Origin: Candidatus Nanopelagicales bacterium
GTDB taxonomy: Bacteria > Actinomycetota > Actinomycetes > S36-B12 > CAIYMF01
NCBI GenBank assembly: GCA_017882705.1
Contig: JADGOZ010000124.1
Location: forward strand, 1-40,061
DNA: 40,061 nt
Reading direction: 5' to 3'
A model generated the notes under the pieces. The model worked only from the letters and a program-made list of their open reading frames with translations, had not been told where the DNA came from and did no database searches. Position numbers and translations under genes: made by a program. Shown piece after piece: positions 7,682 through 15,227 of this stretch (positions are counted from its first letter, which is position 1; each line of letters starts with the position of its first letter).

Positions 7682-8542
7682 TCACGTGCCGAGCGTGGTC
7701 GCCACCCGGGCGAGCACCTCGAGCCGCGCGTCGATGGTCGGGTGGGTGTCGTCGGGGCGGCCGAATCCCCGGTCGCCCGGCGGGACGAAGCCGACGGCGA
7801 TCGCACGTCGCAGGTCCTCGCTGCGGATCGGCGCGGTGGGCACGGAGCACGCCTCGATCGCCGCTGCCATGGACGACGGCCGACCGGTGAGCAGCGCGGC
7901 CGCCCGGTCGGCGGCGTGCTCGCGCTGGCGCAGGAGGGACCGCACCGAGCGCAGGACGTAGACCGACACGAACGCCGGTGCCTTGCGGTCCGCCGTGTCG
8001 GCGATCCGCTCGAGCACGCGCAGCAGCGCGGTGTCGCCGTGGGCGACGTGGAAGAGCTCGTGCGCGAGCACCGCCTCGAGCTGGTCGTCGGGCAGCTCGT
8101 ACGCCGCGTGCCGCGAGAGGTAGATCGTGACCGGCTGGCCCGGGCCCTCGCTGACGAACGCGTTGCGCATCGGCAGGTCGATGAGCGCGAGCCGCGGTCG
8201 CGGCACGTCGCCGAGCGAGCAGAGCCGGGTCAGCATCTGCACGAACCGGCTGTCGTCCGGGAGCAGCTCTGCGCCGTGGACCCGCCGTGCGACCACGCGC
8301 ACCCGCCGGAACGCCGTCACGGCGGCGAGCAGGCCGACCAGGACCAGCGCCCCGACCGCCCACCAGTGGCCCCACTCCCACGCGGCATGGAGCCCGACGG
8401 CGCCCTTGATCCCGACGAGCACGGCGTAGGAGACGAAGATCGCGCCGACCGTGGCGAGCACGGCGAAGCCGACCCGGAGCACGGCGACGCGCGTCGCGCG
8501 CGTCAGTGCCCGGTCGTCGCCGTAGCGGCTCTGCATCCCCAT
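7682..8542 (-). CDS. M48-family membrane metalloprotease (HtpX-like paralogue)
   Basis: 286 residues with two N-terminal membrane helices (about 20-45 and 60-78), the zinc motif HELFH (His161, Glu162, His165) and the third ligand in QREHAADR (Glu208). M48/HtpX proteases degrade damaged membrane proteins at the cytoplasmic face. Overall layout matches the HtpX gene at 9503-10402 but sequence identity is modest, so it is an old paralogue or a separate subfamily rather than a recent copy. ATG 8542 is preferred over ATG 8536 because TACCGT (8549-8554, minus strand) sits six bases before it, a leaderless-type promoter. Its downstream partner is pspAB (14 bp away), tying it to the PspA system. Confidence 0.9.
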   Translation of the reverse strand: MGMQSRYGDDRALTRATRVAVLRVGFAVLATVGAIFVSYAVLVGIKGAVGLHAAWEWGHWWAVGALVLVGLLAAVTAFRRVRVVARRVHGAELLPDDSRFVQMLTRLCSLGDVPRPRLALIDLPMRNAFVSEGPGQPVTIYLSRHAAYELPDDQLEAVLAHELFHVAHGDTALLRVLERIADTADRKAPAFVSVYVLRSVRSLLRQREHAADRAAALLTGRPSSMAAAIEACSVPTAPIRSEDLRRAIAVGFVPPGDRGFGRPDDTHPTIDARLEVLARVATTLGT

Positions 8543-8548
8543 GCGCCG

Positions 8549-8554
8549 ACGGTA
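8549..8554 (-). promoter_or_regulatory. -10 hexamer TACCGT for the M48 protease/pspAB operon
   Basis: On the minus strand TACCGT is followed by six bases (CGGCGC) and ATG 8542. This leaderless geometry decides the start. Confidence 0.5.
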
Positions 8555-8694
8555 CGCCGGGTCCGCCGACCCTCACGAGGTTCCGCTCGACGCGACACCA
8601 GGCGAGAGGCAGCAGAAGACTCGAGGCGAGGTCGGGCCCCGGGGTTCGGTTGCGGATCCTGCGGGCGTGCCCACGCTCGAAGGAGGCGTAGGTC

Positions 8695-9294
8695 ATGAAC
8701 CGGACGATCCGGCATCTCTCCCTCGTCACGCTCGCTGCTGCGGCGGTCCTGGTGCCCTCTGCTGCCGCGCTCGCCGCGGATGCGACAGGCTGCTCGGGGT
8801 CGGTGGTGTCGATGACGGCCGACGGCGCGAAGCTCGACGCGGCGACCGCTCCCGGCGCGGGCGGCACGGCCGACAACCCGCTGAAGCTCGACCCGGGCGG
8901 CACGGTCGCATGGACGGGCTCGAGCACGACGGCCATCACGGGCGGGACCTGGTCGGTGAGCGCGCTCGGCGTCACCCTGCTGTCGGGCGACGCGGCCAAC
9001 ACGGAGAAGAAGACGTCGGCCGACGGCACGACCGACCTCTCGACGATCCCCGCGCTGAAGGTCCTGCTCAGCGGGAGCACGAAGATCCCGGTGTCCGGGA
9101 CGATCACCGGGACGGGCGGCAGCTGCACCGCGAGCGGCTACGTCGCGGGCACCGGGTCGCTCACGTCGGCACCGCTGTTCTGGATCGGCTCGGTCCTGGC
9201 GCTGCTCGGCCTGCTGCTCGGGGTCTCGGTCCTCACCGGCACGAAGGCGGTCGCCACGACCGCCGCAGTCACGTCAGGAGGTGCGGCGTCATGA
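8695..9294 (+). CDS. Secreted or membrane-anchored protein of unknown function
   Basis: 199 residues with a signal peptide (hydrophobic stretch about 8-28, likely cleavage after ALA), an extracellular Thr/Ser/Gly/Ala-rich region of about 130 residues with cysteines in TGCSGS and GSCTAS that may pair, and one C-terminal membrane helix at about 162-182 followed by a short Thr/Ala-rich tail. The start ATG 8695 has a strong GGAGG at 8682-8686. The next gene starts inside its stop codon (ATGA). I recognise no domain. The pair lies between two M48 proteases and next to the psp genes, on the opposite strand, so a role in envelope maintenance is possible but unproven. Confidence 0.8.
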   Translation: MNRTIRHLSLVTLAAAAVLVPSAAALAADATGCSGSVVSMTADGAKLDAATAPGAGGTADNPLKLDPGGTVAWTGSSTTAITGGTWSVSALGVTLLSGDAANTEKKTSADGTTDLSTIPALKVLLSGSTKIPVSGTITGTGGSCTASGYVAGTGSLTSAPLFWIGSVLALLGLLLGVSVLTGTKAVATTAAVTSGGAAS

Positions 9295-9476
9295 CCGCGA
9301 AGCGTCACCACGTGCGCGGGTTCTTCGCCGGGCTGTTCCTCGGCCTCGGCGTCGCGCTGCTGCTCTTCGTCCTCGGCGTCCTGCCGATGACGGTGGCGTG
9401 GCTCGGCATCGTCACGCTCGTCGGGATCGTGCTCGGCGTCGTGCTGGCCTACGTCGCACCCGTGCGCGCCACGTAG
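9291..9476 (+). CDS. Small two-helix membrane protein
   Basis: 61 residues with a basic N-terminus (MTAKRHHVRGFF) and two hydrophobic helices, about 11-33 and 34-55, so almost the entire protein is membrane-embedded. ATG 9291 overlaps the upstream TGA (ATGA), and a perfect AGGAGG lies at 9276-9281 inside the upstream gene; both argue strongly for real, coupled translation. No family is recognised. Tiny membrane proteins beside stress proteases can act as substrates, adaptors or modulators, but nothing in the sequence decides this. It converges on htpX with a 26-bp gap. Confidence 0.75.
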   Translation: MTAKRHHVRGFFAGLFLGLGVALLLFVLGVLPMTVAWLGIVTLVGIVLGVVLAYVAPVRAT

Positions 9477-9502
9477 CCGTCGGCGTCGACTCGGCGCACG
9501 CG

Positions 9503-10402
9503 TCAGCGCTGGCCGAGCTGCGTGGCGATCTGCGCGAGCTGCTCGAGCCGCTTCTCCAGCGGCGGGTGGGTCTGGAACAGCGACGAGATCGACGTGCCGC
9601 TCGTCAGCGCCGGCGCGAAGGCGAACGCCGACACGGACTCGACCGAGCGCAGGTCGCGGTCGGGGATCCCGGCGATGTCGCCGGACACCTTCTGCAGCGC
9701 GGAGGCGAGCGCCGACGGATTGCCGGTGAGCAGCGCGCCCGAGCGGTCCGCGGACAGCTCGCGGTAGCGCGACAGCGCGCGCGTGAGCAGGAACGAGACC
9801 ACGTAGACGACCGCGCTCGCGAGCAGGACCGCCATGAACATGAGTGCGGCGTTCTGGTCGCGGTTGTTGCGCCCCATGCCGCCCCAGAGCGCCATGCGGG
9901 TCAGCAGTCCGGCCAGCACGCCGGCGAACGACGCGACGGTCATGACCGTGACGTCGCGGTGCGCGACGTGCGAGAGCTCGTGGGACAGCACGCCCTCGAG
10001 CTCCTTCTCGTCGAGGCGCCGCAGGATGCCGGTCGTGACGCACACGACCGCTCGGGCCGGCGTCCGGCCGGTGGCGAAGGCGTTGGGGATGTCGGTGTCG
10101 GAGACGGCGATCCGCGGCTTGGGCATGTCGGCGAGCGCGCACAGCCGATCGACCATGGCGTGCAGCTCCGGCGCCTCCTCCGGCGAGAGCACCCGGGCCC
10201 GCATGGCGGCGAGCGCCATCGTGTCGGAGAAGAACCACTGGGCCCAGAGCATCCCGGCGACGATGACGAGGGCCACGAGCGCCGAGCGGAGGAACGTGAT
10301 GAGGAGAGCCGCGATCACGACGTAGAGCAGTCCGAGGCCGAACCACGTCCCGAGCATGCGCCTGGTGAGGCCTCGGTCCTCGGCGTAGCGGGTGGTGGCC
10401 AC
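9503..10402 (-). CDS. htpX: Protease HtpX
   Basis: 299 residues, an M48 membrane zinc protease: HELSH at 141-145 with the third ligand Glu215 in YRELSADR, and four predicted membrane helices (two N-terminal near 18-58, two between the zinc motifs near 152-170 and 187-206). HtpX performs quality control of membrane proteins at the cytoplasmic face. Start is GTG 10402 with AAGGAG six bases upstream. It follows pspAA on the same strand, but a strong hairpin at 10464-10496 separates them, so expression probably relies on readthrough or on its own promoter. In related actinobacteria the order pspA-pspAA-htpX-pspAB is common; here it is interrupted after htpX. Confidence 0.94.
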   Translation of the reverse strand: MATTRYAEDRGLTRRMLGTWFGLGLLYVVIAALLITFLRSALVALVIVAGMLWAQWFFSDTMALAAMRARVLSPEEAPELHAMVDRLCALADMPKPRIAVSDTDIPNAFATGRTPARAVVCVTTGILRRLDEKELEGVLSHELSHVAHRDVTVMTVASFAGVLAGLLTRMALWGGMGRNNRDQNAALMFMAVLLASAVVYVVSFLLTRALSRYRELSADRSGALLTGNPSALASALQKVSGDIAGIPDRDLRSVESVSAFAFAPALTSGTSISSLFQTHPPLEKRLEQLAQIATQLGQR

Positions 10403-10463
10403 TGAGTGCTCCTTCCTGCGCGCCCGTCACCGTCCGGTGCGGGCGTCTCCCCCGTTCAACGCG

Positions 10464-10496
10464 CGAGGGCCGGGGAAGCGTTCCTCCCGGCCCTCG
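10464..10496 (-). terminator. Hairpin after the pspA-pspAA operon
   Basis: Perfect 11-bp arms CGAGGGCCGGG / CCCGGCCCTCG with an 11-base loop, beginning 15 bp downstream of the pspAA stop in the minus direction. No T run follows, so it may terminate fully or only partly before htpX. Confidence 0.7.
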
Positions 10497-10511
10497 GCTC
10501 ACAGCGAACGC

Positions 10512-10787
10512 TCAGTCCGGGACGAGCCCGCCCTCGGTCAGCATGTCGCGGATGTCCTCCTCGCTCGCGTCGGCGAACGGGAGGATGACCTGCGACTCCT
10601 CCATCTCGTGGTCCGGCGGGCGCACGCCCACCGTGCGGACCTTGTCGAGCAGCGCGTCGAGCGCCTGACGGAAGTTGTCCTCCGGGGACTTCAACGCGGC
10701 CTCGAGCTCCTGGTCGAGGCGGTTGATCTCGTCGAGCTCACTGTCGGGGACGACGAACTGGCCCTCGCCCAGGATCCGGATGAGCAT
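10512..10787 (-). CDS. pspAA: PspA-associated protein PspAA
   Basis: A 91-residue acidic protein (MLIRILGEGQFVVPDSELDE) matching the PspAA family that accompanies actinobacterial and cyanobacterial PspA. It is predicted cytoplasmic, with a central helix rich in charged residues and no membrane segment. ATG 10787 has GGAGGT at ideal distance, and the gene begins 9 bp after the pspA stop, so the two form an operon. The association with PspA is established; the molecular role is not known. The family's recurrent linkage to HtpX-type proteases is seen here as well. Confidence 0.88.
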   Translation of the reverse strand: MLIRILGEGQFVVPDSELDEINRLDQELEAALKSPEDNFRQALDALLDKVRTVGVRPPDHEMEESQVILPFADASEEDIRDMLTEGGLVPD

Positions 10788-10796
10788 GTCGACCTC

Positions 10797-11552
10797 CTAC
10801 GCGGGGTTCTGGTCGGACGTCGGGGCCGGCTCGATCGCCGGGGCGGCGTCCGCTCCCCCGATCTGCGCCTTCATCGCCGCGAGCTGGGCCTCGACGTCGT
10901 TGCCGCTGGCCATCCGCTCGAGCTCGAGGGTGATGTTGTCCTTCGACGTCCCGGTGGCGTCGTCGAGCGCTCCAGAGGCGAGCAGCTCGTCGATCGCCTG
11001 ACCGCGGGCCTGCAGCTGTGCCGTCTTGTCCTCGGCGCGCTGGACCGCGAGGCCGACGTCGCCGAGCTCCTCGGAGATGCCCGAGAAGGCCTCGTTGATC
11101 TTCGTCTGCGCCTCGGCGGCGGAGTACGTCGCCTTGATCGTCTCCTTCTTCGTGCGGAAGGCCTCGACCTTGGCCTGCAGCCGCTGGCTGGCCGCGACGA
11201 GCTTCTCCTCCTGGTCGGCGAGCTGCGCGTGCTGCACCTGCAGGTCGGAGATCTGGGTGGCGAGACCCGAGCGGCGGGTGAGCGCCTCACGGGCGAGGTC
11301 CTCCCGACCGCCGGCCAGCGCAGCCTTGGCCTGGCCCTCGAGCTTGTCGTTCTGCTGCTGCAGCTGGGTGATCTGCAGCTCGAGGCGCTTGCGGCTGGTG
11401 GCGACGTCGGCCACGCCGCGGCGCACCTTCTGCAGCAGCTCGAGCTGCTTCTCGTAGGAGTAGTCGAGCGTCTCGCGGGGGTCCTCGGCCTTGTCCAGGG
11501 CCTTGTTGGCCTTGGACTTGAAGATGAGGGTGAAGCGCTGCCAGAGGCCCAT
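10797..11552 (-). CDS. pspA: Phage shock protein A (PspA/IM30 family)
   Basis: 251 residues from ATG 11552 (MGLWQRFTLIFKSKANKALD), chosen over an upstream in-frame start at 11594 because the MGLWQRF amphipathic N-terminus is the conserved membrane-binding helix and GAAGGGGG precedes it. The body is a long coiled coil (heptad-rich, many Gln, Lys, Glu, about residues 25-215), followed by an Ala/Pro-rich C-terminal tail. PspA oligomers bind stressed membranes and help keep the proton gradient. A TAGGTT hexamer and an adjoining 13-bp palindrome lie about 50-70 bp upstream of the start. The operon continues into pspAA. Confidence 0.95.
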   Translation of the reverse strand: MGLWQRFTLIFKSKANKALDKAEDPRETLDYSYEKQLELLQKVRRGVADVATSRKRLELQITQLQQQNDKLEGQAKAALAGGREDLAREALTRRSGLATQISDLQVQHAQLADQEEKLVAASQRLQAKVEAFRTKKETIKATYSAAEAQTKINEAFSGISEELGDVGLAVQRAEDKTAQLQARGQAIDELLASGALDDATGTSKDNITLELERMASGNDVEAQLAAMKAQIGGADAAPAIEPAPTSDQNPA

Positions 11553-11597
11553 CGCGGGCGCCCCCTTCGATCGGTGCGTCGGTGGTGTCGGCATCGA

Positions 11598-11621
11598 GGT
11601 ACGCCGTACCCCACCAACCTA
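11598..11621 (-). promoter_or_regulatory. Candidate pspA promoter with overlapping palindrome
   Basis: On the minus strand TAGGTT (11621-11616) resembles an actinobacterial -10. Five bases downstream is the perfect palindrome GGTACG-C/G-CGTACC (11598-11610 on the plus strand), which would overlap the transcription start, a typical repressor position. The same 13-mer occurs once more, at 18514-18526 inside a transporter gene. Confidence 0.45.
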
Positions 11622-11701
11622 TCCGCCGCTCCGGCGGCTGTCGCCCACCTCCCCGACGATCGCGTGACCCGGCACCGGTCGGCGGCGCGCGGGGCGACCC
11701 G

Positions 11702-11707
11702 TAGGCT
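11702..11707 (+). promoter_or_regulatory. -10 hexamer TAGGCT for the DUF3043 gene
   Basis: TAGGCT is followed by six bases and GTG 11714. This is leaderless geometry, with no Shine-Dalgarno sequence. Confidence 0.5.
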
Positions 11708-11713
11708 GACGCC

Positions 11714-12370
11714 GTGTTCCGCCGCAAAAGCACCGACGACGCTGCCGTCCCGACGTCCGAGACCGACTCGTCCCCGCAGGGGAAGGGCCGGCCCACGCCG
11801 ACGCGCAAGGAGGCCGAGGCCGCCCGCAAGGCGGCGCTGGCCGGCACCACCGACCCCAAGGCGGCGAAGAAGGCCGAGCGCGACGTCGCTCGCCAGGCGC
11901 GCTACGAGGCGCAGCAGGGCCTGCGCAGCGGCGACCCCAAGAAGCTGCCGGCCCGTGACCAGGGCCCGGTCAAGGCGCGCGTGCGCGACCTCGTCGACGG
12001 CCGCATCAGCATGGGCGAGATCTTCATCCCGGTCGCGGTCCTGGTCCTCGTGCTCGGCTTCGTCCGGGTCCAGGTCGTCCAGGTGGTGCTGCTCTGGGTG
12101 TGGCTCTTCGTGCTCCTCGGCGTCCTGGTCGACTCCCTGTTCCTCGCCTGGCGCCTGCGCCGGCTCCTCCCCCAGGTGTTCCCGGACGCCGACCCGAAGC
12201 TCACCATCGGGCACGACGCCCGCGGCGGCATCGTCTACGGGCTCAAGGGCGCCACCCTCTACGCGGTCGTGCGCAGCCTGCAGATCCGGTTCCTCCGCCT
12301 GCCCAAGCCCCGGGTCCGCTGGAACGGCCAGCCCGTCGTGCCCAAGACACCGAAGGCCGCGAAGGGCTGA
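11714..12370 (+). CDS. DUF3043 family membrane protein
   Basis: 218 residues with the DUF3043 landmarks: GKGRPTPTRKEAEAARK near the N-terminus, a long charged Lys/Arg/Ala segment, two adjacent membrane helices at about 105-146, and a basic C-terminal domain. Mycobacteria carry the equivalent protein (Rv2206) directly upstream of cobT; here nadA, the psp module and the cobalamin operon have entered between the old neighbours. The function of the family is unknown. The start is GTG 11714, probably leaderless. The many basic residues suggest a cytoplasmic face that contacts lipid headgroups or nucleic acid, but this is only inference. Confidence 0.87.
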   Translation: MFRRKSTDDAAVPTSETDSSPQGKGRPTPTRKEAEAARKAALAGTTDPKAAKKAERDVARQARYEAQQGLRSGDPKKLPARDQGPVKARVRDLVDGRISMGEIFIPVAVLVLVLGFVRVQVVQVVLLWVWLFVLLGVLVDSLFLAWRLRRLLPQVFPDADPKLTIGHDARGGIVYGLKGATLYAVVRSLQIRFLRLPKPRVRWNGQPVVPKTPKAAKG

Positions 12371-12417
12371 GCCGCTCCATCACCCGACCAGCGATCGCCG
12401 CCGTCCGCGGCCGCGCA

Positions 12418-12423
12418 TAGGGT
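12418..12423 (+). promoter_or_regulatory. -10 hexamer TAGGGT for the aldo/keto reductase
   Basis: TAGGGT, then seven bases (CGGGACC), then ATG 12431. Leaderless geometry. Confidence 0.5.
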
Positions 12424-12430
12424 CGGGACC

Positions 12431-13429
12431 ATGCAGCACCGTTTCCTCGGCCGCAGCGGCCTCAAGGTCAGCGAGATCTCCTACGGCAACAGGAGCACCC
12501 ACGGGTCCCAGGTCGAGGAGGACGCCGCAGTCTCCTGCGTCAACGCGGCGCTCGACGTGGGCATCACCACCTTCGACACCGCGGACGTCTACGCCGGCAC
12601 CCGCGCCGAGGCCGTCCTCGGGCGTGCTCTCAAGGGGCTGCGCCGCGAGAGCCTGGAGATCTTCACCAAGGTCTACTGGCCGACCGGCGAGGGGCCCAAC
12701 GACCGCGGCCTGTCCCGCAAGCACATCCACGAGAGCATCGACGGCTCGCTGCGGCGCCTCGGCACCGACTACGTCGACCTCTACCAGGCGCACCGGTTCG
12801 ACCACCAGACACCGCTCGAGGAGACCCTGCGCGCGTTCGACGACCTCGTGCGTGCCGGCAAGGTGCTCTACGTCGGGGTCTCGGAGTGGGACGCCGGCCA
12901 GATCCGCCGCGCCGTCGAGATCGCGGACCGGATGGGCTTCGACCGGCTGATCTCCAACCAGCCGCAGTACTCCATGCTCTACCGCGTCATCGAGGCCGAG
13001 GTCGTGCCCACCAGCGTCGAGCTCGGACTGGGGCAGGTCGTGTGGAGCCCGATCGCCCAGGGAGTGCTGACCGGGAAGTACCTGCCCGGCCGGCCGCCGC
13101 CCGAGGGCTCGCGCGCCACCGACCCCACGAGCGGCCACTTCACCGAGCGGCTGCGCACCGAGCCGATCCTCACCGCCGTGCAGCGCCTCAAGCCGCTCGC
13201 GGAGCAGGCCGGCCTCACCATGGCCCAGCTCGCCGTGGCCTGGGTGCTGCAGCACGGCTTCATCTCCTCCGCCATCGTCGGCGCGAGCCGTCCCGCCCAG
13301 GTGCTCGACAACGCCGCCGCCAGCGGCATCACGCTCGGCGCCGACCTCATGGCCGAGATCGACACCGTGCTCGCCGGCGTCTACCTCACGGACCCACGGC
13401 TGACCGTCTCCCCGGAGACCCGTCCGTGA
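12431..13429 (+). CDS. Aldo/keto reductase (potassium-channel beta-subunit-like)
   Basis: 332 residues forming a TIM-barrel NADPH-dependent oxidoreductase. The catalytic tetrad is present: Asp49 and Tyr54 in TTFDTADVYAG, Lys80 in FTKVYWP, His121 in LYQAHRFD. The C-terminal NADPH-binding wording (AIVGASRPAQVLDN) is typical. Motifs such as SNQPQYSML and SPIAQGVLTGKYLPG resemble the AKR6/AKR14 groups (Kv-beta and YghZ-like), which reduce aldehydes such as methylglyoxal. The substrate cannot be told. Start ATG 12431 has no Shine-Dalgarno sequence and is likely leaderless. Its stop overlaps the GTG of a 71-residue gene (GTGA), so the two are co-translated. Confidence 0.92.
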   Translation: MQHRFLGRSGLKVSEISYGNRSTHGSQVEEDAAVSCVNAALDVGITTFDTADVYAGTRAEAVLGRALKGLRRESLEIFTKVYWPTGEGPNDRGLSRKHIHESIDGSLRRLGTDYVDLYQAHRFDHQTPLEETLRAFDDLVRAGKVLYVGVSEWDAGQIRRAVEIADRMGFDRLISNQPQYSMLYRVIEAEVVPTSVELGLGQVVWSPIAQGVLTGKYLPGRPPPEGSRATDPTSGHFTERLRTEPILTAVQRLKPLAEQAGLTMAQLAVAWVLQHGFISSAIVGASRPAQVLDNAAASGITLGADLMAEIDTVLAGVYLTDPRLTVSPETRP

Positions 13430-13641
13430 GCGGCTGGAGCTGGCGCTTTGAGCGGACCGACGGCAGCGTCGTCGCCGACGTGCCCGAGGGCGCCCCCGCG
13501 TCGTTCCCGGCGCAGGCCGACGCCGAGAGCTGGATCGGCGAGAGCTGGCCGTCGCTGCTCGAGGCCGGTGTCGACGCCGTGTCGCTGCTCGAGGACGAGC
13601 GGGTCGTCTACGGCCCGATGAGCCTGCACCCTCCGACGTAG
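13426..13641 (+). CDS. Small conserved-looking protein of unknown function
   Basis: 71 residues starting with VSGWSWRFERTDGSVV and ending VYGPMSLHPPT. It is acidic, has no membrane segment, and carries several tryptophans (WSWRF, ESWIGESWPSLL). The GTG start overlaps the reductase stop by four bases, and GGAGA lies eight bases before it. The composition (few Arg/Pro artefacts, acidic, helix-compatible) is that of a real actinobacterial protein rather than a frame shadow. Function unknown; the pairing with the reductase may be only transcriptional. Confidence 0.7.
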   Translation: MSGWSWRFERTDGSVVADVPEGAPASFPAQADAESWIGESWPSLLEAGVDAVSLLEDERVVYGPMSLHPPT

Positions 13642-13657
13642 CCCGAGGGCGGTCGGT

Positions 13658-15040
13658 TCAGGCGGACCTGGGCGCGGGTCCGGCGACGAGCGAGCCGGAG
13701 TACATCCCCATGACGCACGTGAAGGCGAAGGTCTGCCCGGCAGCGACGGCCGGCATGGTGATCGTGTTCTCGCCGGTCTTGAGGTTGAACTTCCAGTCCG
13801 AGCCCACCGCGCGCAGGTACGACGCGCAGGTGTACTCCGACTCGGAGCTGATCACCCAGGTGATCGGGACGCCGGCGTAGACCACGGTGGAGTCGGGCTG
13901 GTAGCCGCGCGCGGTCTGGTCCATCCGGACCACCTGCACACCGTTGCCCAGGGTCACGTTGGCCGAGACGCCGGTGGCCGTGACGGCCGCCGCCCTGGGG
14001 CTGGTGAGCCCGAGAAGGCCCGCGGCCGACGACAGGTTGACGACCGCGAACACCATGAGCGCGACGCCGACGACGGCGAGGACCTTGGTACGGCGCTCGC
14101 CGGAGGCGAACATCGGCAGTCCGGCCAGCGCGAGGAGCCCCGGCATGGTGCCGATCGCGAAGACGGCCATGACGGTGCCCGCGGCGAGCGGCGATCCGGT
14201 GGTCATCGCATAGAGCTGCACGATCTGGGTGAAGCCGCAGGGAAGGATGAAGGTGGCGGCACCGAGGGCCGCGGCCCGCCAGTCGGCGTACGGCTTCGAG
14301 GAGTCGGCGTGCACCGAGCGCGACCACGACTCCGGCAGCGCGAGCGACCACCCGGCCATCCGCGGCGAGAGCCCGGTGAGGCGCAGCCCGAGCAGCGCCA
14401 TGGCCACGCCGATGACGACGATGAACAGGGCCTGCACGGAGTCGGGCAGCGAGAACCGCGCGCCGATCGCGCCGAGGACGGCACCGAGCACGAAGAAGCC
14501 CACGACCCGTCCGGCATGGAACGCCAGGTGCGGGCGCCAGCGCCCGACCGCGGGCACGTCCCCCTCGACCTCACGGCTCGCGGACACCGCGAGGACCAGG
14601 CCCCCGACGAGGGCCATGCAGGTCGAGACGCCCGCGGTGAGACCGAGCACGAGCACGAGGAGCAGCCCGCCGGATCCGGGATCGCCGAGCCGCGAGCCGA
14701 GGTCGCCCACCCCGACGACGAAGAGCAGCCACGCGGCGACGCCGACGACGGCGGCCGCGATCAGCGCTGCGCGCCAGACCCTCGCGTCGCCGGTGAACCA
14801 CGGGGCACGGCCCACCGAGTAGCCGGCGCCCTCGACGGCCACCGTCAGCTCGGCCCAGGGCACGTCGCCCTCGACCGTGAGGGTGGCGAGCCCGGCGCGG
14901 GCCGACACGGACGCGGACTCGACGCCGTCGACCCCGGTGAGGGCCTTGGTGACGCGGCGCTCGCACGCGGCGCAGGTCATGCCGGTGATGGGCAGCCGCA
15001 CGCGCAGCAGGTCCGCGGTGCCGTTGTCGTGAGCGCTCAA
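13658..15040 (-). CDS. HMA domain - UreH/DsbD-like transporter - cupredoxin fusion
   Basis: 460 residues in three parts. Residues about 12-75 are a heavy-metal-associated domain with the metal motif MTCAAC (Cys23, Cys26). Residues about 90-345 are six or seven membrane helices of the sulfite exporter TauE / UreH_2 type, with a conserved Cys in FILPCGFTQIVQLYAM. Residues about 360-455 form a cupredoxin-like extracellular domain with possible copper ligands in SEYTCASYLR and FTCVMGMYSG (Cys, Met). The whole suggests movement or handling of copper across the membrane. Start is a TTG at 15040 in a G-rich context. It stands alone, convergent to the 71-aa gene and divergent from the cobalamin operon. 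Confidence 0.85.
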   Translation of the reverse strand: MSAHDNGTADLLRVRLPITGMTCAACERRVTKALTGVDGVESASVSARAGLATLTVEGDVPWAELTVAVEGAGYSVGRAPWFTGDARVWRAALIAAAVVGVAAWLLFVVGVGDLGSRLGDPGSGGLLLVLVLGLTAGVSTCMALVGGLVLAVSASREVEGDVPAVGRWRPHLAFHAGRVVGFFVLGAVLGAIGARFSLPDSVQALFIVVIGVAMALLGLRLTGLSPRMAGWSLALPESWSRSVHADSSKPYADWRAAALGAATFILPCGFTQIVQLYAMTTGSPLAAGTVMAVFAIGTMPGLLALAGLPMFASGERRTKVLAVVGVALMVFAVVNLSSAAGLLGLTSPRAAAVTATGVSANVTLGNGVQVVRMDQTARGYQPDSTVVYAGVPITWVISSESEYTCASYLRAVGSDWKFNLKTGENTITMPAVAAGQTFAFTCVMGMYSGSLVAGPAPRSA

Positions 15041-15227
15041 GCGTCCCCGCCCCGATCCCCGGACGGCTCGTCCGGATACCCCCCGACGGTACCCCCGTGC
15101 GGACCCGGAAGACCTGCCGGCGCAGCCGGCGTGACCGGACTCACGGTCCGTGGGAGGGGGGCCCGGACGACCGGCTCGCCCGGTCGGTGACGGGAGGGGA
15201 CCCGACCTGTGTACGGTGGGGCCACAA
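15041..15227. other. Intergenic stretch upstream of the riboswitch
   Basis: First part of the 461-bp gap between two divergent genes. It presumably holds the promoters of both, but I see no convincing -35/-10 pair, operator or small gene. The rest of the gap is the riboswitch and its expression platform. Confidence 0.5.

Noticed and set aside
8543-8590. SigE-type GGAAC motif upstream of the second M48 gene
   Set aside because: The spacing to a CGTA-like -10 is about 23 bases rather than 16-18; the TACCGT leaderless site explains the start better.
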